A stretch of 64,000 nucleotides of DNA, taken from NCBI RefSeq assembly GCF_004135585.1, contig NZ_CP035502.1, forward strand, positions 1 to 64,000. Reading direction: 5' to 3'. Made by a program: the position numbers and the translations under genes. The notes below the pieces were generated by a model. It ran no database searches. It was given only the letters and a program-made list of their open reading frames with translations, and was not told the origin of the DNA. This stretch comes from Sphingosinicella sp. BN140058 (GTDB taxonomy: Bacteria > Pseudomonadota > Alphaproteobacteria > Sphingomonadales > Sphingomonadaceae). Positions 23,789 through 31,748 of this stretch are shown one piece after another (position 1 is the first letter of the stretch; each line of letters begins with the position of its first letter).

Positions 23789-25669
23789 ATGAGTAAGCTG
23801 ACCGGCCGCGCGAAGGCGGCACTTTTGATAACCGCTTGTGTAGCAGCGGCGGGCGCCGCCGAGGCGAAGCGCTCGAAGGAAGTGAGCGCGCCGCCGATGC
23901 AGAGCGCGACAGCTGAGAAGTTCGTGGGTGACAACTTCTCGATGGGTCGGCCGGCCGTGAGGCGAGTTCGTCTGACGGGCGACTTTTTCGCTCTGAAGCC
24001 GGTCGGTGGAGAGATCCCGCAGTCAATCCGAGAAGCCAAGGTCCGGATCGATTTCGCTGGTCAGCAGCCCACCTTCGACGATCTGCTCATGCTTCTGGAA
24101 GAGCGGGGCCTTTCGGTCATCCTTGGCTGGGATGACGGCTCCTACGGGATCGATGACGAAGGAGGCGAGATCGCGGTGTCGTCAGGATCGGTGAAGCCTT
24201 CGAAGAGCGACAAGTCGGACGACGGGGAGGCCTCCCAAAAGGCGGAGCCTGCTGGGGAGATCCTGGCCCCAGAGCCGGCCATGACCGCTACGCTGGGCGC
24301 GCGGAAGGCAGTCGGCGCAGGCGACCTGAGGGGGAGGGCATTGCCGTTCCGGCGGTACGAGGGCACGCTTGGCGGGCTCTTCCGCCAAATCCAGCGGTCG
24401 ATGGGCGTGACCCTCTGGTGGAACGAGGGGATCTACGTTGCTCCCGTCGGCCGGTACTCGGTCATGCTGCCGCAGAACCGGGATCTGATGAATCAGGTCG
24501 TAAAGGAGCTGAAGGCGAAGGGTGCGAGCAATGTCGTTGCGTCGCTCCAGGCCGGCACCGTCTCGTTCGTCGCGCCGGGCGCCCTCGCGGAAGAGGCGAT
24601 CCGGCCGTACCTTCTGCGCCTTGGCAGGAATGCGTCTGAGGTGACCATGCAGGTCGCTCTCGTCTCTGTGACGATGAACGAGAACGCATCTCGCGGCTTC
24701 GATTGGTCTCAATTCGGCCTGACGTTCGGCCGGCCGCCGAGCTCAGGCGCGGGAGCGGGGACGGGGACAGGGTCAGGTGGATCTGTTGGTTCTGGAACGC
24801 TGCTGGGCGGCACGAGTGGCACCCCAGCCACCGGGGCTGATGCTCTGCCGACGTCCGGTCTGTTCTCGCTCGGCCAGGATGCGCTGCGCGTCTTCAATCC
24901 GGCTGCGACCATCCTCGGAGCTACGCGACCGCTGGACATCACGGGAGCGATCAAGTTCCTGTCGAATTACGGCAACGTCGCTGTCGATCAGAACGTTGAG
25001 GTTCGAACTCTCGCGGGCACAAGCGTGAACTGGCGCTCGGGCGAAACGATCCCGTATGTGTCAGGGGTCGGAGCAACGACCTACGGAGGCCAGTCGGGCG
25101 GTTTCGCCGGCGCGATGGGGTCCGCGCAGACCGAGGAGCTCGAGACGGGCCTCTCACTCAAGCTCGCGCCAAACTACGAAGCCGCCGGCGGACTGGTGAC
25201 GGTGGCCTTCGACCTCGAACTCGTCGAGCTCATCGAGATGGTGAAGCTCGACGCCGGTAACCAGCTCGGCTCGTTCACTCAGCCGCGTACGCGAGAGCAG
25301 AAGCTAGACGACATCGTACGCATCCCGGTTGGGGAGACTGTGGTCCTTGGGGGCCTGCGCCGGCAACTCGCGTCGGTCGACAAGAATGGGCCCTTTGGCC
25401 TGTACGGCATCGGCTCCAAGACGAAGAAGAATGAGACCCAGACGGTATTCATCATCCTTCGCCCGACGGTGACTGTCTACGAGGTTGCTGGTCTGGATCA
25501 GCCCGTCCCTGGCAAGTCGAACGAGCTGACCGTTGGGAACGATGGCGAGCCATGGGCGGCGCCGGAAGGCGGTTATCGCGGCACGAACCTTTTTGGCGCC
25601 CGCGTGGACGCTGCGGGGCCCGATCGTCGCCGGTCTATGGCCCAGCCGGAGAAGAGCTATGAGCAATAA
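23789..25669 (+). CDS. pilN: type IVb pilus secretin, PilN-like
   Basis: This 626-residue protein starts with a lipoprotein-type signal (LLITAC, Cys 17), as PilN of R64 does. Residues about 95-130 (QPTFDDLLMLLEERGLSVIL) form an STN/N0-type domain, and about 205-290 further ring domains. The C-terminal 350 residues carry the secretin signature: VTMQVALVSVTMNENASRGF, SNYGNVAVDQNVEVRT, VNWRSGETIPYVSG, ETGLSLKLAPNYE and IPVGETVVLGGLRRQ. It should form the outer-membrane pore for the pilus. A Gly-rich insert (about 315-345) is unusual. Its stop overlaps the next gene. Confidence 0.85.
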   Translation: MSKLTGRAKAALLITACVAAAGAAEAKRSKEVSAPPMQSATAEKFVGDNFSMGRPAVRRVRLTGDFFALKPVGGEIPQSIREAKVRIDFAGQQPTFDDLLMLLEERGLSVILGWDDGSYGIDDEGGEIAVSSGSVKPSKSDKSDDGEASQKAEPAGEILAPEPAMTATLGARKAVGAGDLRGRALPFRRYEGTLGGLFRQIQRSMGVTLWWNEGIYVAPVGRYSVMLPQNRDLMNQVVKELKAKGASNVVASLQAGTVSFVAPGALAEEAIRPYLLRLGRNASEVTMQVALVSVTMNENASRGFDWSQFGLTFGRPPSSGAGAGTGTGSGGSVGSGTLLGGTSGTPATGADALPTSGLFSLGQDALRVFNPAATILGATRPLDITGAIKFLSNYGNVAVDQNVEVRTLAGTSVNWRSGETIPYVSGVGATTYGGQSGGFAGAMGSAQTEELETGLSLKLAPNYEAAGGLVTVAFDLELVELIEMVKLDAGNQLGSFTQPRTREQKLDDIVRIPVGETVVLGGLRRQLASVDKNGPFGLYGIGSKTKKNETQTVFIILRPTVTVYEVAGLDQPVPGKSNELTVGNDGEPWAAPEGGYRGTNLFGARVDAAGPDRRRSMAQPEKSYEQ

Positions 25670-26867
25670 GGGTGGCAAATCGAAGTTCGGCCTTCCCTTC
25701 CGGGGCCGAGCGCGCGGCGAGGCGATGGCGGCAGCCATCGCCGCTGCGGGTCAAGCAAGCTTCGAACCGACGTCGGCGGGACCGGCGCCAGTCCAGCAGG
25801 ACAGCCAAGCTTTGCCGGCGCCAGGCAGCGCATCTCCGGCGTCGCAGGCCCCAGCGGCGCAGGATCTGGAGGTCTCTGGTCGCAGCGGTAGGGTTGTGAA
25901 GGGCGGACCGGTCCCTGCGAACGAGGCGGACAGCAAGCGACGTGATCGCGAGCCTGCGCCGGTGAAGAAGGACAAGGCGGTCCGCCCGAAGAGCTTCAAG
26001 CCGGACCGCGGCAGCAAGAAGGCGAAGGGCGAGGAGCATTTCTCGATCCCGAACCTCGTTGCCATCAATTTCTACCGCGGCCTCACGAAGGCGCGGGAAG
26101 TCGAGGTCATTGCGCGTGCCTTCGTCGAGGAGAAGTTCGCCGCTCCGAATGCATCCTTCATCTACGTGCAGGAATGGCGCGACGGCTTTGCCGTTGAGAT
26201 GCAGGAAGGTGGCGGTCGAGCGTTCCTTCCCGATGTGCTCGCGATGCTCGACGACGACCCGAACCGCATCTGCGCGGTGCCGATGGTCAATCGCGCCCTC
26301 CAGGTCCGGTTCGACCATGAGAGCCAGACGCTCGAAGCGATCATGCTGCCGCAGACTCAGGCGCCGCCCGAAGGATCGTTTGTCCCGCTGCAGACGGCGA
26401 AGATGCTGCCGATCGACCGGCGTGGGTCGAAGGTGTTTCTGACCGGCGTCGGGCTGCTGGCTGCGAGCGGCATGTCGCTCGTCTTCTCGTTATCGGCGCT
26501 GTTTCTCGATACGAGCGCATGGGCGCTACCTCGCTTGGCAATGAGCGATGTTGCCAGTTTGCCGAGCGCGCAGAGCGAGAAGGTAAAGGCGGCACTGAAC
26601 GGCGCTGAGTGCGTGGCGAAGATGGAGTTCGCAGGTGCTGCTTGGAACATCGTTCCTGGGTGGGACGATGGGAACGGTAATTGCACGTCGCAGAGGCAAA
26701 TTGAGCCGATGGCTGCGCCGGAAGGCGCCGAGGCGATGACGGGCGTCGAACCTGCCGAAGCAAGCGGAGGGATCCCCATGTCGGTCGACGGTCCGCCGTT
26801 ACCTGGCGGGCCGCCTCTGCCAGGCGCTGTGCCACCTAGCGCCGTGCCGCCACCGCCCTTGCCGTAG
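25659..26867 (+). CDS. bitopic inner-membrane pilus assembly protein (PilO-like position)
   Basis: The ATG at 25659 overlaps the secretin stop and has GGAGAAG upstream. The 402-residue product has a disordered Ala/Pro-rich N-terminus, a folded cytoplasmic domain (about 130-290, HFSIPNLVAINFYRGLTKAR onward), one membrane helix near 305-327 (VFLTGVGLLAASGMSLVFSL) and a short periplasmic domain with two cysteines, ending in a Pro-rich tail. By order in the locus it corresponds to PilO of thin-pilus systems, linking the cytoplasmic ATPase to the secretin; sequence alone does not prove this. Confidence 0.6.
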   Translation: MSNKGGKSKFGLPFRGRARGEAMAAAIAAAGQASFEPTSAGPAPVQQDSQALPAPGSASPASQAPAAQDLEVSGRSGRVVKGGPVPANEADSKRRDREPAPVKKDKAVRPKSFKPDRGSKKAKGEEHFSIPNLVAINFYRGLTKAREVEVIARAFVEEKFAAPNASFIYVQEWRDGFAVEMQEGGGRAFLPDVLAMLDDDPNRICAVPMVNRALQVRFDHESQTLEAIMLPQTQAPPEGSFVPLQTAKMLPIDRRGSKVFLTGVGLLAASGMSLVFSLSALFLDTSAWALPRLAMSDVASLPSAQSEKVKAALNGAECVAKMEFAGAAWNIVPGWDDGNGNCTSQRQIEPMAAPEGAEAMTGVEPAEASGGIPMSVDGPPLPGGPPLPGAVPPSAVPPPPLP

Positions 26868-26899
26868 AACCAGAGCTGTTGCTCTAAGGAGTGTAGAGA

Positions 26900-27274
26900 A
26901 TGTTGGATCCAGCACAGCGCCGGCAATACGGCCTTGGATCGATGATTTTGGCCGCCGTGTTCGTGGCAGTCTCTGCCGGCGCCGGCGTGGCGAACGCCGT
27001 TCGCCGCGACGCGGTGGTCGAGCAGGTGAAGACTTCCGACCAGGAATGCGAAGCGCGGGTCCGGGCGCTCGGCGCGACATCCGTCAGCCGCACGGAAACG
27101 ACCATCACTGCGGTATGGTCGTCGCTGGAAGGGGGTTACTCCACGCTTGGTGATTCCTCGGCGGCTGCAATGTCGTGCCCAGGTTGGAAGATGACAGGAT
27201 TCTGCATGGGACAGGAATGTCCCACGCCGGGGGTGAAGCTCGAACTCGGCAGGGTCTCGTCCGAAGAAGAATAA
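26900..27274 (+). CDS. small exported or membrane-anchored protein of pilus locus (PilP-like position)
   Basis: The 124-residue product has one N-terminal hydrophobic helix (SMILAAVFVAVSAGAGVANAV) that is a signal anchor or signal peptide, and a periplasmic domain with four cysteines (ECEA, SCPG, FCMG, ECPT), probably disulfide-bonded. It lies 32 nt after the preceding gene; the DsbA-like protein at 35437 could oxidise it. Confidence 0.55.
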   Translation: MLDPAQRRQYGLGSMILAAVFVAVSAGAGVANAVRRDAVVEQVKTSDQECEARVRALGATSVSRTETTITAVWSSLEGGYSTLGDSSAAAMSCPGWKMTGFCMGQECPTPGVKLELGRVSSEEE

Positions 27275-27312
27275 TTTTTCCTGGGGGGGCTTTTGGCCGC
27301 GCAGGAACTATT

Positions 27313-27322
27313 GTAAATTTAC
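27313..27322. promoter_or_regulatory. AT-rich palindrome GTAAATTTAC upstream of the pilin genes
   Basis: A perfect 10-bp palindrome (extended imperfectly as TTGTAAATTTACGCAA, 27311-27326) stands out in the 230-nt gap between 26900-27274 and the first pilin. It is a candidate operator for the pilin promoter; the rest of the gap holds no gene. Confidence 0.35.
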
Positions 27323-27504
27323 GCAAGGAAAAGCTGAGCTCCCATCGGAGGGGTCGGCAGCGAGCGCTGAGAATTCCGGGACGTCAGCGTCGCACATCGT
27401 GACTGGTTCTGTAGGGGGGGACGAACTGTCTACCTAGAGAGCGGTTAAGCGTCCTGGGATTTCGTGTGGGGCCCAATCCCGGGCCCGGTCAAAGGGAAAC
27501 ATTC

Positions 27505-28032
27505 ATGTCGAACGTGCTGATTGGCATCATCGGTGTCATCCTCTTCATCGGCCTGGCACTCGCCGGCGCTCTCTACCTCGGCCCGCGCTTCCAGGAGTCG
27601 GTCAACAACAGCCGTGCCTCCGCCGCAGTGCAGGCCGTCAACCAGGTCGGCAATGCCGCGAACATGGCGAACACCACGAACGGCACGACCGTATTCGCCG
27701 TGCAGACGTCCGCAGCGACTGCGCTGCAGACCGCGGGCTTTCTGAAGGCCGTGCCGGTGAACCCGACGGGCGGCGCGGCGATCGAGCTGATCAGCGAGAC
27801 CGGCACGCAGGGCGCGGCGGTACCCGCGCGGATCGTCGCGATGAAGCTCGGCAACAATGCCGCTGAGATCTGCGAAGCGATCGCTCGGCAGTCCGGTCAG
27901 ACCATGCCGACCTCGGGGCCGCCGACCGGGACTGCAGTCCCGACGACCACCCCGTCCGGCTGCTTCCAGGCGACGGGCGCGGTCGGTACGGCGATCGCGT
28001 CGGGCGATCACGTCGCCTTCGCTCGCATCTAA
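27505..28032 (+). CDS. pilin-like protein 1, candidate major pilin
   Basis: This 175-residue protein opens with MSNVLIGIIGVILFIGLALA, a hydrophobic helix after a very short polar leader, followed by GPRFQESVNNSRASAAVQAV and a globular domain with a cysteine pair (EICEA and SGCFQ), as in type IVb pilins. It shares the N-terminus with three downstream paralogues. The usual prepilin site with Glu at +5 is not evident. An intrinsic terminator lies after it, which would make it the most expressed pilin. The start at 27505 has GGGAAA upstream. Confidence 0.65.
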   Translation: MSNVLIGIIGVILFIGLALAGALYLGPRFQESVNNSRASAAVQAVNQVGNAANMANTTNGTTVFAVQTSAATALQTAGFLKAVPVNPTGGAAIELISETGTQGAAVPARIVAMKLGNNAAEICEAIARQSGQTMPTSGPPTGTAVPTTTPSGCFQATGAVGTAIASGDHVAFARI

Positions 28033-28105
28033 GGCAAATGGGCCGATCCGACACGGGTCGGCCCACCGCTGCTCTGGGTCGGCTTGAGCTTGCCAAGGTG
28101 AAGAA

Positions 28106-28135
28106 AGCGGGGGCCGAGAGGCTCCCGCTTTTTTG
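28106..28135 (+). terminator. intrinsic terminator between pilin 1 and pilin 2
   Basis: AGCGGGGGCC (28106-28115) pairs with GGCTCCCGCT (28120-28129) with one G-T pair, loop GAGA, followed by six T. Partial read-through would give high pilin 1 and lower minor pilins. Confidence 0.85.
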
Positions 28136-28147
28136 TAGGAGAAAACG

Positions 28148-28645
28148 ATGTCAAACGTGATCATCGGGATCATCGGGGCAATGATGGTGATCGGCCTCGC
28201 GCTGGCCTCTGCCACCTACTTCGGACCGCGCGTGACGCAAACCCACAATCAGGGCGACGCGCAGCTTGCGATCGAGGCGGTGAGCAGCGCCGCCAACGCC
28301 ATCCGTGTGCGGGACCTGGAGAAGAGTTCCGTCTTCCAGAGCGGGACGGATCTAAGTTCCCTGAATCCCGACTATCTCCCTGAAGCACCTCGCAATCCCT
28401 TCGGCGGCCCGGCGCCAATGGCTCTGAACGCAACAGGCGATACAACGGGCGTGGCCCATTTTGTCGCGTTGAAGCTGGCTGGGCTCAGAGCAAGCAAGAT
28501 ATGTGATGAGATCAGCAGGCAGACCGGCGGCCCGGTACCCGCGCCGGCCGGCGCTATGAGCTACCAGATCGGCTGCGTAGGGATTTCTACCACCATGAGC
28601 CCTAACCTTCTGGCAGGTGATTACATCGCCTATGCGAGGCTGTGA
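28148..28645 (+). CDS. pilin-like protein 2
   Basis: This 165-residue paralogue of pilin 1 begins MSNVIIGIIGAMMVIGLALA, then PRVTQTHNQGDAQLAIEAVS, a linker FRNPFGG-type segment (APRNPFGGPAPMALN) and cysteines in KICDE and IGCVG. The ending DYIAYARL matches DHVAFARI of pilin 1 and DYVVYTRL of pilin 3. AGGAG precedes the ATG, directly behind the terminator. Probably a minor pilin. Confidence 0.6.
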   Translation: MSNVIIGIIGAMMVIGLALASATYFGPRVTQTHNQGDAQLAIEAVSSAANAIRVRDLEKSSVFQSGTDLSSLNPDYLPEAPRNPFGGPAPMALNATGDTTGVAHFVALKLAGLRASKICDEISRQTGGPVPAPAGAMSYQIGCVGISTTMSPNLLAGDYIAYARL

Positions 28646-28670
28646 GTAGAGGCGGCTGGAGGGATCGTCG

Positions 28671-29222
28671 ATGTCGAACTTGGTGACGGGCTTCATAGGC
28701 GCGAACCCGCTGATCGGGATCGCCGTGGCGACGTTCCACTATGCCGGCCCGGATGTTGATGAGATGCAGAACAAGCAGCGCGCGCTCGAGCTGCGCCAGG
28801 CTGCGACCCAGATCGTCTCCGTGGCATCGATGCGACAGGTTGAGAATGGCGCCGCCTTGGTAGCCCGCACGCCAATCGCGTCATTGCGCGAGAGTGGCTA
28901 TCTCAAGGCGGTACCGGTCAATCCGTTCATCGACCGTGGCGGCTATCCGTTCCAGCTGCTCTTCTCGGGAGATCTCGAAAGCACAGGCTACTATGCCGAC
29001 CTGGTCTTCCTGAGCATCGGGAGAACTGAGGAGGCTCGGGCGGTCTGTGAAGCTGTGAATTTCCAGGCGCAGGGCAAACCCGGTGTCGACGAGATCCCCA
29101 CGGTGTTTGGCAGCGATGTTCGTCCCGTTGTCGTGAGAGAAAGCGGCTGCTTCCGGATGCACGATGTTGGGGTAAGCGGCGCTGCAGCGTCCCATGACTA
29201 TGTGGTCTATACCCGCCTCTAA
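28671..29222 (+). CDS. pilin-like protein 3, diverged
   Basis: The 183-residue product begins MSNLVTGFIGANPLIGIAVA, with a proline breaking the hydrophobic helix, then EMQNKQRALELRQAATQIVS. Shared features with paralogues are the GYLKAVPVNPF segment, the cysteine pair (AVCEA and SGCFR) and the final DYVVYTRL. GGAGGGA precedes the ATG. The shorter hydrophobic stretch makes it a less typical pilin; it could be a minor or tip pilin. Confidence 0.6.
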   Translation: MSNLVTGFIGANPLIGIAVATFHYAGPDVDEMQNKQRALELRQAATQIVSVASMRQVENGAALVARTPIASLRESGYLKAVPVNPFIDRGGYPFQLLFSGDLESTGYYADLVFLSIGRTEEARAVCEAVNFQAQGKPGVDEIPTVFGSDVRPVVVRESGCFRMHDVGVSGAAASHDYVVYTRL

Positions 29223-29305
29223 AAGATCCACACGAAACTCTCGTTGCGGCCTCGCCCGATCTCGCGTATCCAGAATTATTCCAGAAACCCATGCGGGGAA
29301 ACGCG

Positions 29306-29545
29306 ATGGCGTCGAAGTCCAGGAAGTCGCTTGCCGACGGCGTGAGCATCAAGAAAGTGAGCAGGGGCGTGAAGCTGGCGGATGCCGGCTTCGCGGCGGC
29401 TTTCTTTGCGGCAGCGCTCTACACTGGCTGGTGGTTCTGGTACGCATCGGCGGCGTTCTGCGCATTCACGTCGTGGTATGAGCCGTTCGACAAGTTGGCG
29501 AAGGCCATCGGCCGCAAAGGCCTTACGATCAAGACCACGAGATAA
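29306..29545 (+). CDS. small membrane protein in pilus locus
   Basis: This 79-residue protein has a basic N-terminus (ASKSRKSLADGVSIKKVSRG) and two close hydrophobic stretches rich in Trp/Tyr (FAAAFFAAALYTGWWFWYAS, AAFCAFTSW). The ATG at 29306 has CGGGGA upstream; an AAAGATCC motif at 29222-29229 and a possible TATACC -10 suggest an internal promoter. It ends 3 nt before the next pilin-like gene. Role unknown. Confidence 0.5.
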   Translation: MASKSRKSLADGVSIKKVSRGVKLADAGFAAAFFAAALYTGWWFWYASAAFCAFTSWYEPFDKLAKAIGRKGLTIKTTR

Positions 29546-29548
29546 TCT

Positions 29549-29998
29549 GTGTCGAACGTCATCATCGGTCTAATTGGGGTGATCCTCGCGATCAGCCTCG
29601 CCCTCGCGAGCGCCATCTACTTCGGGGATCAGTTCCAGGAAGGGAAGGTCGAGGTTGAGGCCATGAGCTACCTCAACGACGTCGGGCAAATCTCGAGGGC
29701 GGCGCAGCAGTATGCCAGCGAGAAGGGCAAGGCGCCGATCGAAGCCGGACGAGAGCCGATAGAGATCCTCGTAAGCGAGAAGTACATGAAGAACGGCTCG
29801 CTGGCGGACTCGACCTGGACGCTGCAGGGGCGCGCGCTGCTTCGTGACGTACCCGGCGACCTCGCTAGGGCCAACAAAATTTGTGCAATCGCCCGCGCCA
29901 AGGCGAAGATGCCGACGCCCAACAACATTCTAAAATGTGACGGGTCGAACGCGCCCGGCGGCGTGCTGTCGCCGCGCGACCCGTGCTGTTTGAGGTAG
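29549..29998 (+). CDS. pilin-like protein 4
   Basis: The 149-residue product starts from GTG with SNVIIGLIGVILAISLALAS and YFGDQFQEGKVEVEAMSYL, clearly paralogous at the N-terminus to pilins 1 and 2. The C-terminal half differs and ends PRDPCCLR, with a KICAIA cysteine in the usual place and a second near LKCDG. It lies 4 nt before the adhesin gene, so it may be the pilin that accompanies the tip. Confidence 0.6.
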   Translation: MSNVIIGLIGVILAISLALASAIYFGDQFQEGKVEVEAMSYLNDVGQISRAAQQYASEKGKAPIEAGREPIEILVSEKYMKNGSLADSTWTLQGRALLRDVPGDLARANKICAIARAKAKMPTPNNILKCDGSNAPGGVLSPRDPCCLR

Positions 29999-30002
29999 GA
30001 TC

Positions 30003-31640
30003 ATGGTAGCTTGGTTTGTCATTGCCATCGCGACGCTTGGCCTGTTGGGCTACATCGCGGTGAGTTCCGCTCAGACGATTTCGGTCACGACTGACGCTGC
30101 GGGCCGGGTTGAAACGGTCAGGCGTTTGGATAGTGTCGTGAACGCCATCCTCGTGCGCGCAGCCGCTGCGGACGGTACGGGCGCCATTTTCCTGCCTGCG
30201 GGTGCTGCCAACCCTGCGGGGCAGGGGTACGGGTTGCCGGCCGATCTCGCGCCAACGGCGGTGACGCCTTTCGGTCAACGCTTCGTCTACTGTCCATTCG
30301 GATCGGCAACCGGCACCGGCGCTGCGGTTACCATCTCGAACGCTAATGGCACAAGTTACGGAATAGCGACCACGACCCTCTCCGGGAGGGCATACGTGAC
30401 CGGCGGGCGCCCTGGTTACGCCGGATTGGCGGCCATGCCGAATCTGCTTGGCTATGTGCTGGCGCCGCGGACGAAGCTCTCAGCGACGCCGAGTTGCAAC
30501 GAAGTGGTCTACGACCCGGGCTCGCGCAGGTTTCAGGCGCCAGACGCGATCGTTCGCCCGATCGTTCGCGACGGCGGTGTCGACGAAGCGCGTACGGTGA
30601 ACTCTCGCAAACTGGTGTTTTTCGTTGCGCCGGGGGCCTCCGGCTCTGGCGCCTCTGCATCTGATCCGGCAGATTTCCAGACTGCTCTCGACTATTATCA
30701 ATCGAGGCGTCCTCTCGCGATGACCATACAGGCTGCGGCTGGCAATTATGACTTCAACCCCGGCTCGGTGACCACCGATGGGTTCGCCGACCGCTCAGAC
30801 CTTACCATACGGGGCGCAGGACCTACGTTATCGGTCTTCCGGTCAACCGCTCAGGGCTGGATGAACATCTCTGGACGGCTCACCCTCGACGGCGTCGGTT
30901 TCGACCAGTACGCCTTGATCCGCTCGTACAACGGGGAAGTCGTAGCGCGAAACATCACGGCTGGATCGATCCGCGGTGATCACGCGCTGATCACTCTGTT
31001 TGGAACGAACGTATTCAACAGCGGCGCCACCTACGGTTTGACGCTTTTCAACGGCGGATCGATCGAGGCGCAGGGTGCAGATATCACCATCGGGACGACC
31101 CTCGGCATCATGATCGCGCAGAACGGGCGGCTGACGCTCTCGGGATCTATCCTCAGGGCTGCAGGGCCAGTTCTGCTGTATGACGGCGCCGAAACCAACT
31201 TGAAGAACAACACGATCAATTACACGGCTGCGGTGAATCCGGGGCTGTTCGTGCAAAAGAGCAAGGCGACGCTGAGCGGAAACGTGATCTCGTTCGCTGG
31301 CTCTGCTCCGGTTGGAATTTCGCTGATGAACGGGTCGATCTTCGAGATGTCGAATGGCTCAATCAACGGGGCAGTTGTCAATCCAGTGGTGGACTCCGGT
31401 GCGCTCTCGGTTTCTGGATCTGGCACCCAAATGCGATCCTCGGGTGCTTGCTGGGCTGGAATCCTCTTCGGTGACTCGGTTGGAGCCTCCAGCGCTGTCC
31501 GAGCAGACGACGCGCTGCCCGCGGTCTCAACTCCAGCAACGGGACCGGAAGTGCAGGCTTACGCCGCCGCGCAAGCGAACAACGCTCGGCGCGGCGCTCG
31601 GCGCAGTACGAATACGTCATCCTGGACCTGCCTGAACTAG
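30003..31640 (+). CDS. PilV-like tip protein with pilin-type anchor and beta-helix domain
   Basis: This 545-residue protein has an N-terminal hydrophobic helix (MVAWFVIAIATLGLLGYIAV) and a pilin-like stalk, then from about 205 a right-handed parallel beta-helix: repeated Ile/Val/Asn ladders such as DLTIRGAGPTLSVFRS, RLTLDGVGFDQ, NGRLTLSGSILRAAG, TNLKNNTINYTAA and KATLSGNVISFAG. Beta-helix domains of this kind occur in adhesins and polysaccharide-binding proteins. In R64-type systems PilV sits at the pilus tip and selects recipient cells. GAGGTAGG precedes the ATG. I see no shufflon repeats. Confidence 0.6.
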   Translation: MVAWFVIAIATLGLLGYIAVSSAQTISVTTDAAGRVETVRRLDSVVNAILVRAAAADGTGAIFLPAGAANPAGQGYGLPADLAPTAVTPFGQRFVYCPFGSATGTGAAVTISNANGTSYGIATTTLSGRAYVTGGRPGYAGLAAMPNLLGYVLAPRTKLSATPSCNEVVYDPGSRRFQAPDAIVRPIVRDGGVDEARTVNSRKLVFFVAPGASGSGASASDPADFQTALDYYQSRRPLAMTIQAAAGNYDFNPGSVTTDGFADRSDLTIRGAGPTLSVFRSTAQGWMNISGRLTLDGVGFDQYALIRSYNGEVVARNITAGSIRGDHALITLFGTNVFNSGATYGLTLFNGGSIEAQGADITIGTTLGIMIAQNGRLTLSGSILRAAGPVLLYDGAETNLKNNTINYTAAVNPGLFVQKSKATLSGNVISFAGSAPVGISLMNGSIFEMSNGSINGAVVNPVVDSGALSVSGSGTQMRSSGACWAGILFGDSVGASSAVRADDALPAVSTPATGPEVQAYAAAQANNARRGARRSTNTSSWTCLN

Positions 31641-31652
31641 GAGGAAACGCTC

Positions 31653-31719
31653 CCCGCCGAGGAAGATTTCTGGATTAATGCTTTCAGGCGGGGAAAAGTC
31701 CCTGTAGCGTCATCAAGAG
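31653..31719 (+). promoter_or_regulatory. leader element before the pilus ATPase gene
   Basis: CCCCGCC (31653-31659) can pair with GGCGGGG (31687-31693) across a 27-nt loop that contains TTTCTGGATTAA, repeated exactly at 12945-12956. Immediately after it, GGGGAAAAGTCCCTGTAGC (31690-31708) resembles GGGAAAAGCCTGTAGC at 17802-17817. Promoter or attenuator function is inferred. Confidence 0.35.
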
Positions 31720-31748
31720 AAGGCGGCTGCGGCTGCGGTGAGGGAAAA

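Noticed and set aside
30003..31640. Possible shufflon (invertible tip segments) at the adhesin gene
   Set aside because: I saw no recombination-site inverted repeats or alternative C-terminal segments downstream, and no adjacent recombinase gene.
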